From positions 6,795,966 through 6,859,965 of the forward strand of contig FN649751.1 in NCBI GenBank assembly GCA_000310025.1: 64,000 nt of DNA. Reading direction: 5' to 3'. Under the pieces are notes generated by a model. That model made no database searches, was not told the origin of the DNA, and saw only the letters and a program-made list of their open reading frames with translations. Both the position numbers and the translations under genes were made by a program. The DNA is from Ectocarpus siliculosus (lineage: Eukaryota; Sar; Phaeophyceae; Ectocarpales; Ectocarpaceae). Positions 12,674-25,190 of the stretch are shown here, piece by piece. Every line of letters starts with the position of its first letter. The first letter of the stretch is position 1.

Positions 12674-13772
12674 GATCCTAGTCATTCTACAATCTCACGC
12701 CAGGTGATATGTAACGAACACACAGCGCTTATCTTTCACGTGACAGGGAACATGAGCTGCTTCAAGCACACAAATTGTTCGAGACTCAGTGTCATCGTTC
12801 TATGTACACATCCACTTCCACTCTGGACGCACGCCTGTCCAAGATTGCCAACACATCCGAAGAGACCATGTCCCGAGTGTTTGTTTCTCCGCACGCGATC
12901 GTTTTCAATTATTGGAGCGTTTGACTCTGAATCCCAACCCCCAGTCTGCAGTCTAGATATGCGGTAGATGACCCCCTTCCTGTCGGTGAGTTCTGATGTA
13001 CCAACGTAGCGCCGGTAGGGTGTCAGGCAAGCTCGCTATCCTTGTTACTTCACGAGAGATCTGTGTTCTGAGCGTGTTGGCCTGCGCTACGCAAATTGGG
13101 TGTGTGTATGGTGGGCTGTGTATGGTGATCAAGATTGCCGGAGAGAATGCCAATGTCAACGGCCCGAGAGGCGCCGAATACGCAAGCACAACAGAAAATT
13201 ATGGTAACCACTGTATTGAAATTCAGTTTGACTGGTTGCTACAACCTGAGGAGAAGCTGCAGCAGACTACATAGATACTGTAGGTGGCGAGTCGTCAGGC
13301 ACGAAACGAAAGCGGTGTGGTTGATACTTGTTGGGCATCTCTTTTGTTCCATCTGTTTTCCGCACGAACCACTCTCCAATAACGATGTGACATGCTTCTT
13401 CTCGGTCTAAACGACAAACGCTTTAGTGGTCAATCGTACCAGCAGCTTCCTCAAGCGCACCAGGACACACAACGTCGCGTCGGGGCAGAATTCTGTTGCC
13501 ACAGATTCTTGGACAATACATTCATGTTTTTCTCGAAAGCATGATGATGATCAATGGCACTCAGGTTCTGTCTGTAAAAGTGTCGCTTGTCGGTGAATCT
13601 CGCACAAAACCGGCACCGCGACTGGTGAATAAACTTGACAACAACAGTCGCGATCACCATGACAAAAAAATTGGCCAACAACAACTACTGTACGTGCTGC
13701 CATACATGCTTTATGCACGGACATGAATCTCGCAGCGCTCAACCTCGTCGGCGTCTCGTCCTCCTGGTCAAG

Positions 13773-16700
13773 ATGCGGTTCTCCAAACTGGTTCTGCCGA
13801 TGCTCTCGGTGGGGGTTGCCGCTGGTGAGCTATTGTGAATTTTCACGACTCGCGTCGCGTGTAACGGTACTTCGCCGTCCTTATTTGTTTGACGGCTGAG
13901 ACGCAACGGGAGAGCATAACAACTACTCCGTATAAACGGTTGAGCACTGAACAAACATGTCGTTCGCCGCATCTGCCTGTTGGACCGCACCCCACGTTCT
14001 TTCGAAAAACTCACTTTACCTTCGAGACTGGCAGTCCAACGCATGCTACTGAAACGGTTCCTTGCCGTATTCCTGACGCCGTGAACGATCAAGCAGCCCA
14101 GAAGTGCAGCAACGGCTTCCCGGGAATCGAAAAGAGCGGTGCTTGTTGTGTCTCGGACTGTGGCACGTGCGGCGGCTCTGGCTGTAGCTCAAGGGAATCT
14201 GGCCTCACCGGAGACGATTGCTGCACGAAGAACATCTTGAAGCAAGGGGCTCCGTGCTCAGCCACGGGCCACGCCCCATGCTTCTTGGACGGTAAGTCAT
14301 GTCTACGGCGGCCGACCAGCCGCACAGACGTTCCGTACAGACGTTCCGCACAGACTCAGGTGTTGCTAGCGGCGGGTCGTCCATCTCGCGGTCGACTCAA
14401 TCTCCATCCCGTACTCAAACAAGTTTTCTACGACACTTGCCTGATGATGTTGCGATGGGCGTTTCGTCTATTGGAGCAGGTGACTCGACCCCGTCCAAGT
14501 CCACGCCGACGGAGTCCGATGGTTTCGTGTACGAAGGGTGCTTCAACGACAAACCTGAGCCGGACCGCCTGTTCAGCTATGTCACGACCATGGATGACAT
14601 GACCACGGAAGTGAGTGTAGGGTATGTTACGGTAGTGTTGCGAGAGGAAGAGAACGTCAAGGAGAGAGTGAAACAATGCCGAGCAGATTTCGGGGTATGG
14701 GGTATGGGTATGTAGAAATTAATAGGAGGCGATGTCATGGGTTCGGGAAGGAGGGTAGATGGTTCGGGCTCATGTCTGAAGAAGCGCGAGATCTATGTAA
14801 TTTTTCATCGCTCATTGATTTCGCTTAATTAAGCTGCGGCCAGCGTTGAGAGGCTTTCACAGAGTGCGCTTCCTAGTCACCATCATGCTCGCACGTGACG
14901 TATCTAGCAGGTCCTTGCAGCAACTGTCGGTGGAACCCCGCCCCTGCAACAACCGTGGTACAATGTGACAACATACAAACATGAGCTTGTTCATCTTGTG
15001 TACCAATATCATCATGATGTACGAGTGCGAGTCGTTGTTATCCATCCGTATTACTGTACCCCCCCCACACTTACTGTATAGCTTCGTGACATACATGCTG
15101 TGTTGCGCCTTGGTCTCTCTCCGCCATCCAAACCGGAACGATGAAAAAACAGTTGTGCGCGAACGAGTGCAAGGGCTACGCGTTCTTTGGACTGCAATGG
15201 GGACGTGAGGTGAGAAAAAATCTACGGTACAAGCCACTCATGCATTGTTCGCCATTTTGAGCTACGCCCACGATTGTGAGACGACGCCTGTACGGTTCGT
15301 GAGAATTGTAACCACCCCCGGCAACGCTACTGATTTGTCACAATCTGCGGGGAAACAGACGAGTCTCCAGACTACCCGTTGAGAATGGACAAACAAAACT
15401 TTATCAACCCACCGCTGAATGTGGCATCTCAATCACCCGGATTCAGGCAACACTTACATACTTTCCGCGAAAAGGAAGAAGTAAAAAAATATCGTTCTGG
15501 TGATGACCTGTTCGTACTCGCTCCCCAGGAACAGCACCATTATTTTACACATCCCGCCCCCGTTTGGCCGTGGTTGTCGATAGTGATACGGCATCACAAC
15601 ATCAACAACAACACATACACACAACCCTATAAAATTTGCAGTGCTGGTGCGGGACCTCCGACGACTACGACAAGCACGGGCGAGTGGACGACGACTCTTG
15701 CGATTTCCAATGCTCGGGCGACGCGGAAGAGATCTGTGGGGGCTTCTACAAGATGCAAATCTATGCATTCGAAGGCAGCTCTTCGCCTTCACCAGCCCCC
15801 CCTTCGTCCACGGCCGGACGGTCGTTCACGTGCGACGGGATCCTCAAGGGCGACGTATGCTGCTCGGTACGTCATGCGGAACGGTGACCGGGTTTCCGTT
15901 GATTGGTGCCAATATTCTGTGTGGACGATTGGCGACTCAGTTATCATTCGACACTGTTTGATGTCGCCTTCAGGCATGGTAGTCGCTGGCCGAAGAGAGC
16001 AGTAGAAAACCATCCCCGCTAGTGAAATGTTGGTGACGACAGTGGATCGCTCGCCGACCCGTTTCAAGCATTTCGATGATGACGATGTTTAAAACAGTAG
16101 TGGGTTACGTGTATTTGTTTGAGCATTGATAATATATTGTGACTTCATCCCAAACCTTGGGAAGATCGTGTCGTCTCCATTGCGTTCCTGATCACGGCCC
16201 TTGTGCTTCTCCTCCTCGGTAGGCTGGCTGTGGCACGTGCGGCGGCACCGGATGTAGCCAGAGGCCCGGACTCACAGACAGCGACTGCTGCATCGGAAAG
16301 ATTGAAGAGAGTGGACCTCTGTGCTCGGTTACCGGCAAGGCCCCATGCTTCGTGGACGGTGAGAGAGTGGGCTAATGTAGAAGAATGCTTGTATTGGATG
16401 GTCATTTCGGTTGCCATGAATCGCTGCTGAGCTGAAGTCACACGCATCTCGATGCTTGCGGGCAACAGTTCGGTACCTTCCGGAGTGAATGTTGTCTAAA
16501 CAACCCTTTGGCATGTTGCTCTGGCCATGGCTGTCTGCAGGGCCGCTCAATAATCCCTTTCTCCTTCGATGACCGTTATTTGACTCATGTGCCACGCACA
16601 TTTTTTTTCGTGAATCGTGACCATGTACATTGCCTGTGTGGCCGTCTGTCTCTCCATTGCAGGCGACTCATCAGCGCCCGAGCAGACGTCTCCTGTCCCC

Positions 16701-19700
16701 TCGCCCACGCCCAAAACTTCACCGTCGTCGACGCCTCGTAGCGCCACGCCTACGCCCCCCACTCCCGTCCCCTCCGGCTGCGACACGAAGGCCACAGTAC
16801 AGATCGACAAGGACACGGCTTGTGAGTGCTGAAGGCGAAACAATTTCGTTTTGCTGGTGCTGATTCCTGGAAGGCAGGTGAAACGTAGCGAACTGTGCCT
16901 GGGTCATCCCCTTTTATCTCCAGGCATCGTTTCGCTTGAGCAGCGAAACGGCGTTCGAACGTAAATAGTTACGTCACCTGTTGGCTCCGAGGTGGTTAAA
17001 CTGGCGCTTGGTGTTGGGCCGTGTTTGTCTTGGCACATAAAGGTGACCGTGTCACTTTGGCTAACACAACCTATCTGGTACATACATGTAGTTTGACAAC
17101 GCTCGTGTTTCCGGTGCGTGTCTCTTCGCTGTGAACTCAGACTTCAAGAGTGGCGGCTGCGCTACCCTGACCGACTTGTACAACGCCCAGGACGGCACGG
17201 GTCCGCTTTGGGTGCTAGACTCGAACGACAACAAGGTTGACGGAGCTGGAGGGTCGGCCAAACCTACCGGCCGCTGGCTTTTGACCTCAAACATCAAGAT
17301 CGAGGACGACGCAACGCTGTTCGTGGAAGGCAAGGATCGCGGGGGGGACTGCGACGTGCTTCGGATCGAGGTGCGAGAGGGGGTTAGAACATGAGGCGTG
17401 TTCGAGCGCAGGGGAGTTGGATACGTCGTGAGAGAAATCGAGAAAAAAACTTCGGATATGCATACGGTAAAACGTTTTATTAAACGAGTTTTGTTCAACA
17501 CGCGCAACACTACTGTGGTCTTCTTGTTCTCCCGCGCTCATATTTTTTGGAGTTGACGCAGGATGGCACCCTTTGCTTCACTCAACAATGCTTGGACTCA
17601 CGGTCCTATGTGCTTCTATGTCGCTCACTGCCAGTCGATTGTCATGATGGCACAGATATGGAACGGGTGTCGAGCTGACCAAATACCTCCTGTTTCTTGA
17701 TGTTCCCGTCACAGTCCACGGGCTCCAAGTACTGGGAAATCTTCGGACACGGAGGAAACATGTACTTCGAAGGAACCAAGGTAGGAGGAGTCTTCAGCAC
17801 GTGACCTCGAAAAGTGGTCAATGACGACTGGGTAGCAACGGCTTTGATGCGGAAGGTTTCTTTCCTCAGCCGCGGTTCGTCGAATCACCACACGTCAGTC
17901 TCGTATCGACCCAAATGCAGAAGTAGTTCGGTGCCTCCCCCCGCCAGTACTATATGAACCAAAGACAGCTAGTTGTACTGAGCGACATAATAATTGTTGC
18001 TCACTCACTTTCTTCGACATGATGACTGCCGGATTTTAGGTCACCTCGTGGGACACGAGCAAGGGCAAGGAGCGTGAGTACAAGAAAAACGAGGGCCGGT
18101 CCTTCATTCGCTGCATCACCCAGTACGACGACAACTACAGTTGCAGCGGTGGTTCGAACAAGGATATGGGCACGTGTCGCATGGTGAGTTTCGTGTACAA
18201 GTCGTACCGTGCCTTTAGAATCGAAGATACCACAGCAGGTGTCTCGTTGGTTGCAACTCCACGAACCTGCACTCAATCTCGTACCCATGTACACTACTGT
18301 AGTGGCACTTCCAACCAATCAGACTTCATCTTCACGGCCTGTTCGATCGATAGAACAGTCACAGGCAACGGAACGCGTTAGACGTAACTCATTTTCATCT
18401 GTCGGATATTGCCGGACGAAAAATCAATTTTACTCAACGGTTCTGTCGGCTGACAAACAAACGAAGGATATCATCGACTCTACCATGGGCAACATGGGTT
18501 ACGACGCTTCCGAGAGCTACGGGCTTACATGGAAGGTCCGCGGTTTGTGCAAGAACTTGTCCAACCTGAAGCTCTTCGACAAGCGCAATGTCTACGGCGA
18601 CATCAAGAACTCGGACATCTACGGTAAGCATGCGGCGGGCATCATACATGCTGCAGCCGTTGTTGTGTGTTGCATTTAGAACATGCCGACCTTCGATGTT
18701 CATGTGTACCTCGTTTGGGCCAATCAACACCTAAGCGATTGTTCCGCTCTTTTACCATGTACAGCATTGTGATAACAAGGTTAGGCGTTCGTCGTAGCAC
18801 GCCAAACAAACGGTTTCGCCGTGTACTGAAGAATGTACCTGTTCTTGTTCGTGTCTCTTTCTCCGTGTCAATTTTTTCTGAATGTGTCCTCGTTGTATCT
18901 TTCGATATTGTCACGAACACAGGAATGTACTACGGCATGTACTCGTACGGGCACGAGGGCGGCGTGTGGACCAACAACAAGATGCACGACAACGTCCAGT
19001 ACGGCTTCGACCCCCACGACGACTCGGATAACCTTGTCAGTAAGTTATCCGCATCAACCGTTGGTACCCGAACCGAAAGATGTTATACCTATTGCACGGT
19101 GGGAGGTGTCCTTGACGATACCAAACGTCTCTTCAGAACCTCGCACTAACGGTTGTGTGTTACCTCCGTGTTTTTGTCTTGCCCACACGCACCCGCCATT
19201 TCGGACGCTGGCCATGCAAACCGCCGCCGCTCGCAGTCGCCCACAACGTGGTCTACAACAACGGCAACCACGGTGAGACCAGACACCGATACTGAAGTTG
19301 GGCTGCAGCACCAATAAATCGCCCAGTGATACCGTCAGATATACCAAACCACATCGTTTGTGTATACAGAGACGTTTCTACCACAGAGAGGGTTTGTTGG
19401 GCCTTGGATGGGTGACTTCGTGCAGGGCATGCCCCTGCAAACTGTGAACGCGTTTAGTTATTTTTCCCATTGGTGTCAGCGTGTCTCAAGCTAGCCAAAT
19501 ATGTCCCATCGCATGCGATTCGACCTTGGACCCGACCCTAGAAGCCGCTGGCATGATAGCTTGAGACCTAACTGTGAGTGTGCACGGCTGGCACAGGTAT
19601 CATTGCGTCCAAGAGATGCAACAACGTCGAGATCTACGACAACGAGGTCTACGGCGGCGGGCAGGCCGGCATCTTCCTCCACCGCAGCTCCGACAACGCC

Positions 19701-20486
19701 AAGGTCTACGACAACTACATCCACGACAACGATGACGCCGGGATCGCGTTCTTGGAGTCTTTCGACGCAGACATCTACGACAACCGTATCGTCAACTGCA
19801 AGTACGGCATCAGACTTAGCCTCGGCAGCGGAGACAACGACATCACCAACAACACGTTCGACAACATCAGCAAGTACGGCCTCTACACGTACAAGGGGAG
19901 CGACTCGCCCGATGTTTCCAACGGTCGCCCCAAGGGCAACAAGTTCGAAGGCAACACCGTGTCAAACACAAAGATCGGCGTCTTGGGCAAGGAGGGAGAC
20001 GACAACATATTCAAAAGTGAGCTAAGGTGGATTGCGACTAGCAATGACGTCCAACATGACTTACGTACACTGTGGGCGTGATACGTGGGAGGGAAAAGGA
20101 AATCACACGTTTTGACCGAAAGGTTGTTGCCGTTTCACGTGACAGCTGAAATTTCTTGACTTGTGTAGGTTGCAATAACTTCATGGCTTCTGCAGGCTGG
20201 AACTAAGATTGAGTGGCCCCCCTCCATTGTTGAAAGCACACAACTTCAAGCACCCAGACCAAGACCTTTGAGCTACTGACACATGGACTTGAATGGCACG
20301 TTTGCTAAGCTTTTGCCCTTGTTTCGCTCGTCGTAAATCCGCACAGACAACGTCTTCACCAACGTCGATACCTTCGAGTTTGAGAAATCCAAGGACACCG
20401 AATGGACCGGAAACAGCCTCGGAGGCGGCTGCCTTGACCGCGGTAAAGACTTCACAAAGGGGTCTGACACAATTCCTGACTGCTGA
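13773..20486 (+). CDS. Secreted WSC-domain mannuronan C5-epimerase with two Cys-rich modules
   Basis: Predicted to convert D-mannuronate to L-guluronate within alginate in the cell wall. Exons: 13773-13824, 14097 (or 14094)-14291, 14480-14610, 15153-15209, 15642-15866, 16223-16358, 16663-16821, 17141-17370, 17715-17780, 18040-18183, 18467-18623, 18923-19039, 19237-19272, 19597-20016, 20347-20486; about 755 residues. Order: signal peptide (1-17, MRFSKLVLPMLSVGVAA); Cys-rich module (about 20-83); WSC domain (about 95-190: YEGCFND, CKGYAFFGLQWGREC, CWCG, EEICGG); second Cys-rich module (about 212-266); Pro/Thr/Ser linker (about 267-305); right-handed beta-helix epimerase (about 310-755). The helix carries the family catalytic signature YGFDPHDDS near residues 545-553 and many N-asparagine turns (VYDNYIHDNDDAG). 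The protein ends TIPDC. All phases close and no lesion was seen, so it should be functional. Confidence 0.92.
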
Positions 20487-20995
20487 TGAAGCAAAGGGCG
20501 CCACACTGGAGAAGGAGAGAGAGAAGTCCCGATCGGTTGCGTCGCGTCTCTTCGATAGGGGCGCGAGGGACGGCCGAAGGGAGGAGGTCGGCTCGACTAC
20601 GCAAAAGCTAATCAACCAACCTGCGTAACGTTGGCATCAAAATATTAAACTAAACTGCCCCCACGACTCAGGTCTCGGTGGGATGTTTGAAGAGAGGTGT
20701 GGCGTTTCGCGTGGTGTGGTGTGTGGTGAGGGCTGATGTGATCAGTCATATTCTTGTTGGTTTAGATTTCGTCAGGCTTGGCTTTTCCTGCCGAAAATTG
20801 AACTCTTCTGGTTGGAACTTGTATTCTAGAAAAGAATAACCAGTCTGCATTCGTTTCGGGTCGCGATAGAAGTAAACGGTTAACTGGCTTGTGGTTGGAA
20901 GATAAATAGAACACGTCTCGGATGGATGATGCCGTGCTCGATTGTTACTGTGAAGAATGCAGACGAGTACGCACGGTCGGAAGGGGATGTTACCA

Positions 20996-21056
20996 TAGTT
21001 GGAGTAGTAGATGTAACCAGAGAGATTACCTAGTTGGAGTAGTAGATGTAACGAGA
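20996..21056. repeat. Two-copy tandem repeat
   Basis: AGTTGGAGTAGTAGATGTAAC occurs twice about 33 bp apart. Confidence 0.75.
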
Positions 21057-21617
21057 ACGTGGGCAGCATGGAAGTCGAAAATGTGAAATACGTGGAAACT
21101 CTGTTCGCAGTAGTGCCAAGGGCCAATTCCAGTAAGCCTCGCGATGATGCCAGACTGCCAATACTTTCTTCTACTGATCAGATGAAGGACATATATTTTC
21201 GTTCGTCCGAACACTTTTCAATTTTGGCCCCTCGCATTCTAACAATAGGTGGCCAAAACAGAGAGGAGGTTGTTGGTAGGATCCCGAAGCACCGAACCAC
21301 AAGATTAGGGACACAGACGGCTGTAGACAACTAACTGAATACTACGTGATGCTCCAGCTGAAGTTTGGTAACCTCCTCTGTCAATGTTCGGTTAGCACCC
21401 TCACGAACAATCTCTCGCTGATCATTTCCGTGGTCAAGGAAGTCGAATGCTCCTTTTTTTTTGTGCATGGAGCAACCTCCTCCATTCTTGTGTGTGAGAG
21501 GGCGGAATCGTCTCTCCTGTCGTCGTCCAATCACCGCCCAATTTATCTTAACCCGTATTCATTCGTGAACAGAGTTGCGAGGTCCAGCATCTTGGCAGAC
21601 ATTGCGAGTCCCACAAC

Positions 21618-22170
21618 TACCAGTCTGTCCCGGGATATAGTGCACGTTTGGAAAACCGGAATATAGTGCACATTTTAGTTAAGCATGATCAACACGTATT
21701 TGGCTCCTGACACTCGGTAGCAATACTCCCACATCCTGTTGAAGAAAGAAAACTGTGAAATCCCAATCTCAAAAGCGGGGATGGATCGTTATCATCCCCC
21801 ACCCGGTTTCCCAGGAGTTTTCTGGTAAGGAAAATCAACAGTGTTCAACACGCTGATACGACTTCAAAAAATCGTTTTTTTTGTCCATTTTTCAGTTGTG
21901 TTGTCCGTTCACCCCCTAGTCTCCTGTGCCGATCCTGCCTGGTTTAATTCAACACATTCAATAGCTCCAACCGGTGAAAATAAAAGACACGTAAATAAAG
22001 TTGCCACTTCGGCCGCAAGAAAAAAGCGGAAAAAAAAAAGAAAAGTGTTCAATGTGTTAGCAAAAGAAATGACGCTTCCGGGGCTCGAACCCGCGTCTCA
22101 TAATTCGATGGTGGCGCAGAGATAATTTTTTGATAGGCAAATGTGCACTATATTCCGGGACAGACTGGTA
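21618..22170. mobile_element. Non-autonomous Tc1/mariner-like element (MITE)
   Basis: Terminal inverted repeats of about 26 bp: CCAGTCTGTCCCGGGATATA plus GTGCAC on the left, and the complement with one substitution on the right (GTGCACTATATTCCGGGACA...). Both ends abut TA, consistent with a TA target duplication as in the Tc1/mariner superfamily. The left repeat motif ATATAGTGCAC recurs at 21661-21671. The ~550-bp interior has no transposase. Confidence 0.75.
22066..22130 (-). other. tRNA-like 3' half inside the MITE
   Basis: On the minus strand GCGGGTTCGAGCCCCGG resembles a T arm with a B-box-like core, followed by AAGCGTC. No convincing D arm, anticodon arm or matching acceptor 5' strand is present, so this is not called a tRNA gene. 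It may be a tRNA-derived relic. Confidence 0.2.
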
Positions 22171-22844
22171 CATAGATAGGCTATTCTAAATATACTACAA
22201 CAGTCTTTTCTGCCTTTTTTTGGCAGCGCAGATACCGTAGTCGCGTCGTCCCTGGATGCTACAGTAGTAAAAATTCGAAGAGTTGTTTGGTCGGCAACGG
22301 TTTTTCAGGCTGGCACAGAGGCGGGGCGGTCCTGTCGTGCCATACCGCGAAAAAGGTGTACCGATTCTGGAAAAAGTCAATCGACGGATACCCTGCGAAT
22401 CGGGCCCTCCTTAACAACAGACTATGGCGAATACGTCGGCTGTAGAGTACGCCCGCCTACTACTCTACACAACAAACGTCAAATGTTTTCTTGTGGTAAC
22501 GGCTTTGTTTGGCGGAAGTGGCTGCAAGAAGACAGAGCGCGCGGTAACAACTTTCGACGCAAAAAAAAACGGCGGAAAACGTCGACTTCCCGGTACGCTC
22601 ACCAGTTTATGGCAACAGCATGAACGCGTACATGGACGTCCGCGGACGTCTGTGGACGTTGTCAAACTGCAGCAGTAGTGACCGTACAATAATCAAACGT
22701 TATGGAGAGCCAATCGAAAAAGGGAAGGGCGCACATTTGTTTTTCTTCTGACACCTAACCGACAAAGCTTTGTTTTGACCTCTCCGGGGAGGGGGGGGGG
22801 TAGTACGAAGGCCCCATCCCCCCCCCCCATGCCATGGATGCAGC

Positions 22845-22995
22845 TCACCCTTCATGCGACTCGCCAAATACCTCACGGCGCTTCGCGCGTGGTGATGTGA
22901 GAGCCTGGTCCGGTGAGAACCCGGCGTGCTCCGTCCCGGCTTTGTAGTGATGCGAGGTCAATGGTCTAACGACTACGGCATGCACGACTATGAGT
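22845..22995 (-). repeat. Dispersed repeat, inverted relative to 35022-35165
   Basis: The reverse complement matches 35022-35165 with few changes (for example CGTGCATGCCGTAGTCGTT and CCGGGTTCTCACCGG). The match stops abruptly at GAGTACACC on one side. No coding function. Confidence 0.75.
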
Positions 22996-23147
22996 ACACC
23001 CCCCCCATGCCATACAATTTCCTATATATACAAGCCCATACTAAATCCTATTAAACAAGGGGGCACATTTCATGCTCGGGGGTAGTACAATCCACGTAGC
23101 CCCTGGCGAGCTTGCATGCACCGCAGCCGCCGTACCGTCCGTAGCAG

Positions 23148-23157
23148 CGGAGAGAGA

Positions 23158-23204
<47 letters not shown>

Positions 23205-23476
23205 NNNNNNNNNNNNNNNNNNNNNNNNNNNNNNNNNNNNNNNNNNNNNNNNNNNNNNNNNNNNNNNNNNNNNNNNNNNNNNNNNNNNNNNNNNNNNNNN
23301 NNNNNNNNNNNNNNNNNNNNNNNNNNNNNNNNNNNNNNNNNNNNNNNNNNNNNNNNNNNNNNNNNNNNNNNNNNNNNNNNNNNNNNNNNNNNNNNNNNNN
23401 NNNNNNNNNNNNNNNNNNNNNNNNNNNNNNNNNNNNNNNNNNNNNNNNNNNNNNNNNNNNNNNNNNNNNNNNNNNN
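23148..23476. repeat. (GA)n microsatellite running into an assembly gap
   Basis: GA repeats at 23148-23204 are followed by N at 23205-23476. The repeat probably caused the gap, and its true length is unknown. Confidence 0.95.
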
Positions 23477-24975
23477 CGAACGGTCCCACACCAGAAGAGT
23501 ACGGCTGGAAAAGCCCCCGTAGCACGCCGTAAGGTCTCGCCTGGGGCAGGGGGAGGTTAGTGATACAGTAGTACAGGCGAGTCACGCTCAGATTACTGTA
23601 GTTGTCAGCAGAGAAGGGGGGCTCAGTTGAGGAAGAGAGCTCTGTTTCGGAGGAGGAATTCGAGGAGGGCAAGGCGGCGGACAGGAAGGGAAAGGAGAAG
23701 AGGAGGAGGAAGAAGGAGGAGGAGGGGGGGGTGGGGGAGAGCGGGGAGGAGGAGGAGGAGGAGGAGGAGGAGGAGGTGGGGGGCGAAGGCGCTCGACGCG
23801 AAATCGCTCGAAGAAACGGCGGTTTTGTCTTGTTCAGGGAGGAGGTGGAGGGGCTTGGGGGAGTGAATAAGTACAACGCACGGCAAATTGCAATAATTGT
23901 GTACGGCGTTGCAAGTGGCAAAGAAGGTGATGCCACCGCCGCCGTAGGCTCATGAACGGTTCCTCTCCGGAATGTTGCCGGCTTGAGTAACAAGCTTGGA
24001 TTGATGACGTTTCGACGCATGTTTTTTCATCCTTTGGTTTTGGTGTGTCGTTTGTTTGTGTTCTTTCGCCATGTTCGCCCAAGGTCAAATGTCGCGGACT
24101 TGTCGCAGAAGCAATGGCAAGTTCTGACTTACTTTAGCTTGGGGGGTTGTCCCCAAGCACTCTTGAGAACCAAACCAGCAGTGCCGCCCCCCAATCCATC
24201 ACAGCTATTATCACGAAGTAGCAATCTTCTTCCGGTGCCGGGTGTTGTTGTTGTTGTGATTGACTTCACATCAAAAACCGTTTCGTTCTCTCTGGGCCCA
24301 GTACCTTATTCTGTCCGTACAAGAAGATTGTCCAACACTTGACGGGGTCGATTCGCGTGGTCACAGGCTAACTTACCCCAAAAAGGTATAAGGAATAAAA
24401 AAGGATCGAAGAGTCCGCAAGTAAAAAAAAGTCAACCACATGTAGTCTAGGCCACTCCGCTCGCCTCTACACGCTATGCGAGGTAATCCTAGACTGGAAA
24501 AGGAAAGGAATGAGAAAAAGAAATAGAGATAAACATCTACACCTTCCCAGCATAAAATAACATACTGAGAGATGCACAAGATTGCTGCCAAACTGTCTTC
24601 TTGTTGACCATGTTCGTTCCCCGCGGGGTATGTGCTGCTCGGGAAATCATGGAAAAACAGAACTTTGGCTGACGCTATGGATCCATTCACTGCTAATCTA
24701 TCTTCGTATACATGTAGACTCTTCTCTTACATAGAGATGGATTCGTTGGGTCATTATACTGACAAAAACAAAAAGAGAGCAGATGGATGGAAGAAGGGAA
24801 AGAGAAGGAAAAAGACACAGAGAAAGGCACACCCCTTAGCGACAGAAAACGAACAAACGTAAGAACAACAGACATAACAACAACACCAAGCGGGCCACCC
24901 GAGCCAGCAAATGCACGTCATCGTTCGCAGGAGGTTGGGGCAATGGTGCAGTGCCGGGGAGGGGATACCGAAAAT

Positions 24976-25190
24976 GACACAAGATAACACACCCCCTGGA
25001 CCGATTTTCAAATCTCGATTGCTCAACAACAGAAAGAGACACCGCGCTGAAAATGGTGCCGTTGAAGCTGTCTCGTCGAGAGCTTTCCGAAAAGGTAGTG
25101 TTTCATTTATGCATCCTCTTCGTCGTGGCGTAATCGATCTTTGAAAATTGGTCCAGGGGGTGTGTTATCTTCTTGTATTGTGTCATACGG
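24976..25190. repeat. Short inverted repeat (hairpin or mini-MITE)
   Basis: GATAACACACCCCCTGGACC followed by a GATTTTCAAA-type sequence near 24982-25012 is mirrored at about 25140-25172 (GGTCCAGGGGGTGTGTTATC), with about 130 bp between the arms. No TA or other target duplication is obvious. Confidence 0.65.

Larger units (their letters stand above)
10058..13772. other. Intergenic region, no gene seen
   Basis: Scattered short reading frames without domain similarity or coherent splice sites. It holds a two-copy tandem repeat (10266-10336), a weakly repeated TGATGTGATCATCTAG-type motif (11010-11030 and 11125-11145) and a three-copy 31-bp tandem repeat (12580-12673). A promoter for the gene at 13773 should lie in the right part, but no specific element could be named. 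Confidence 0.5.

Noticed and set aside
22066-22130. Possible tRNA gene
   Set aside because: Only the T-arm and one acceptor strand resemble a tRNA. The D arm, anticodon arm and matching 5' acceptor are missing.
23070-24020. Long reading frames across the GA repeat and N run on both strands
   Set aside because: They consist of translated N, dinucleotide repeat (Ser-Leu or Glu-Arg) and GGA-rich simple sequence, so they are not genes.
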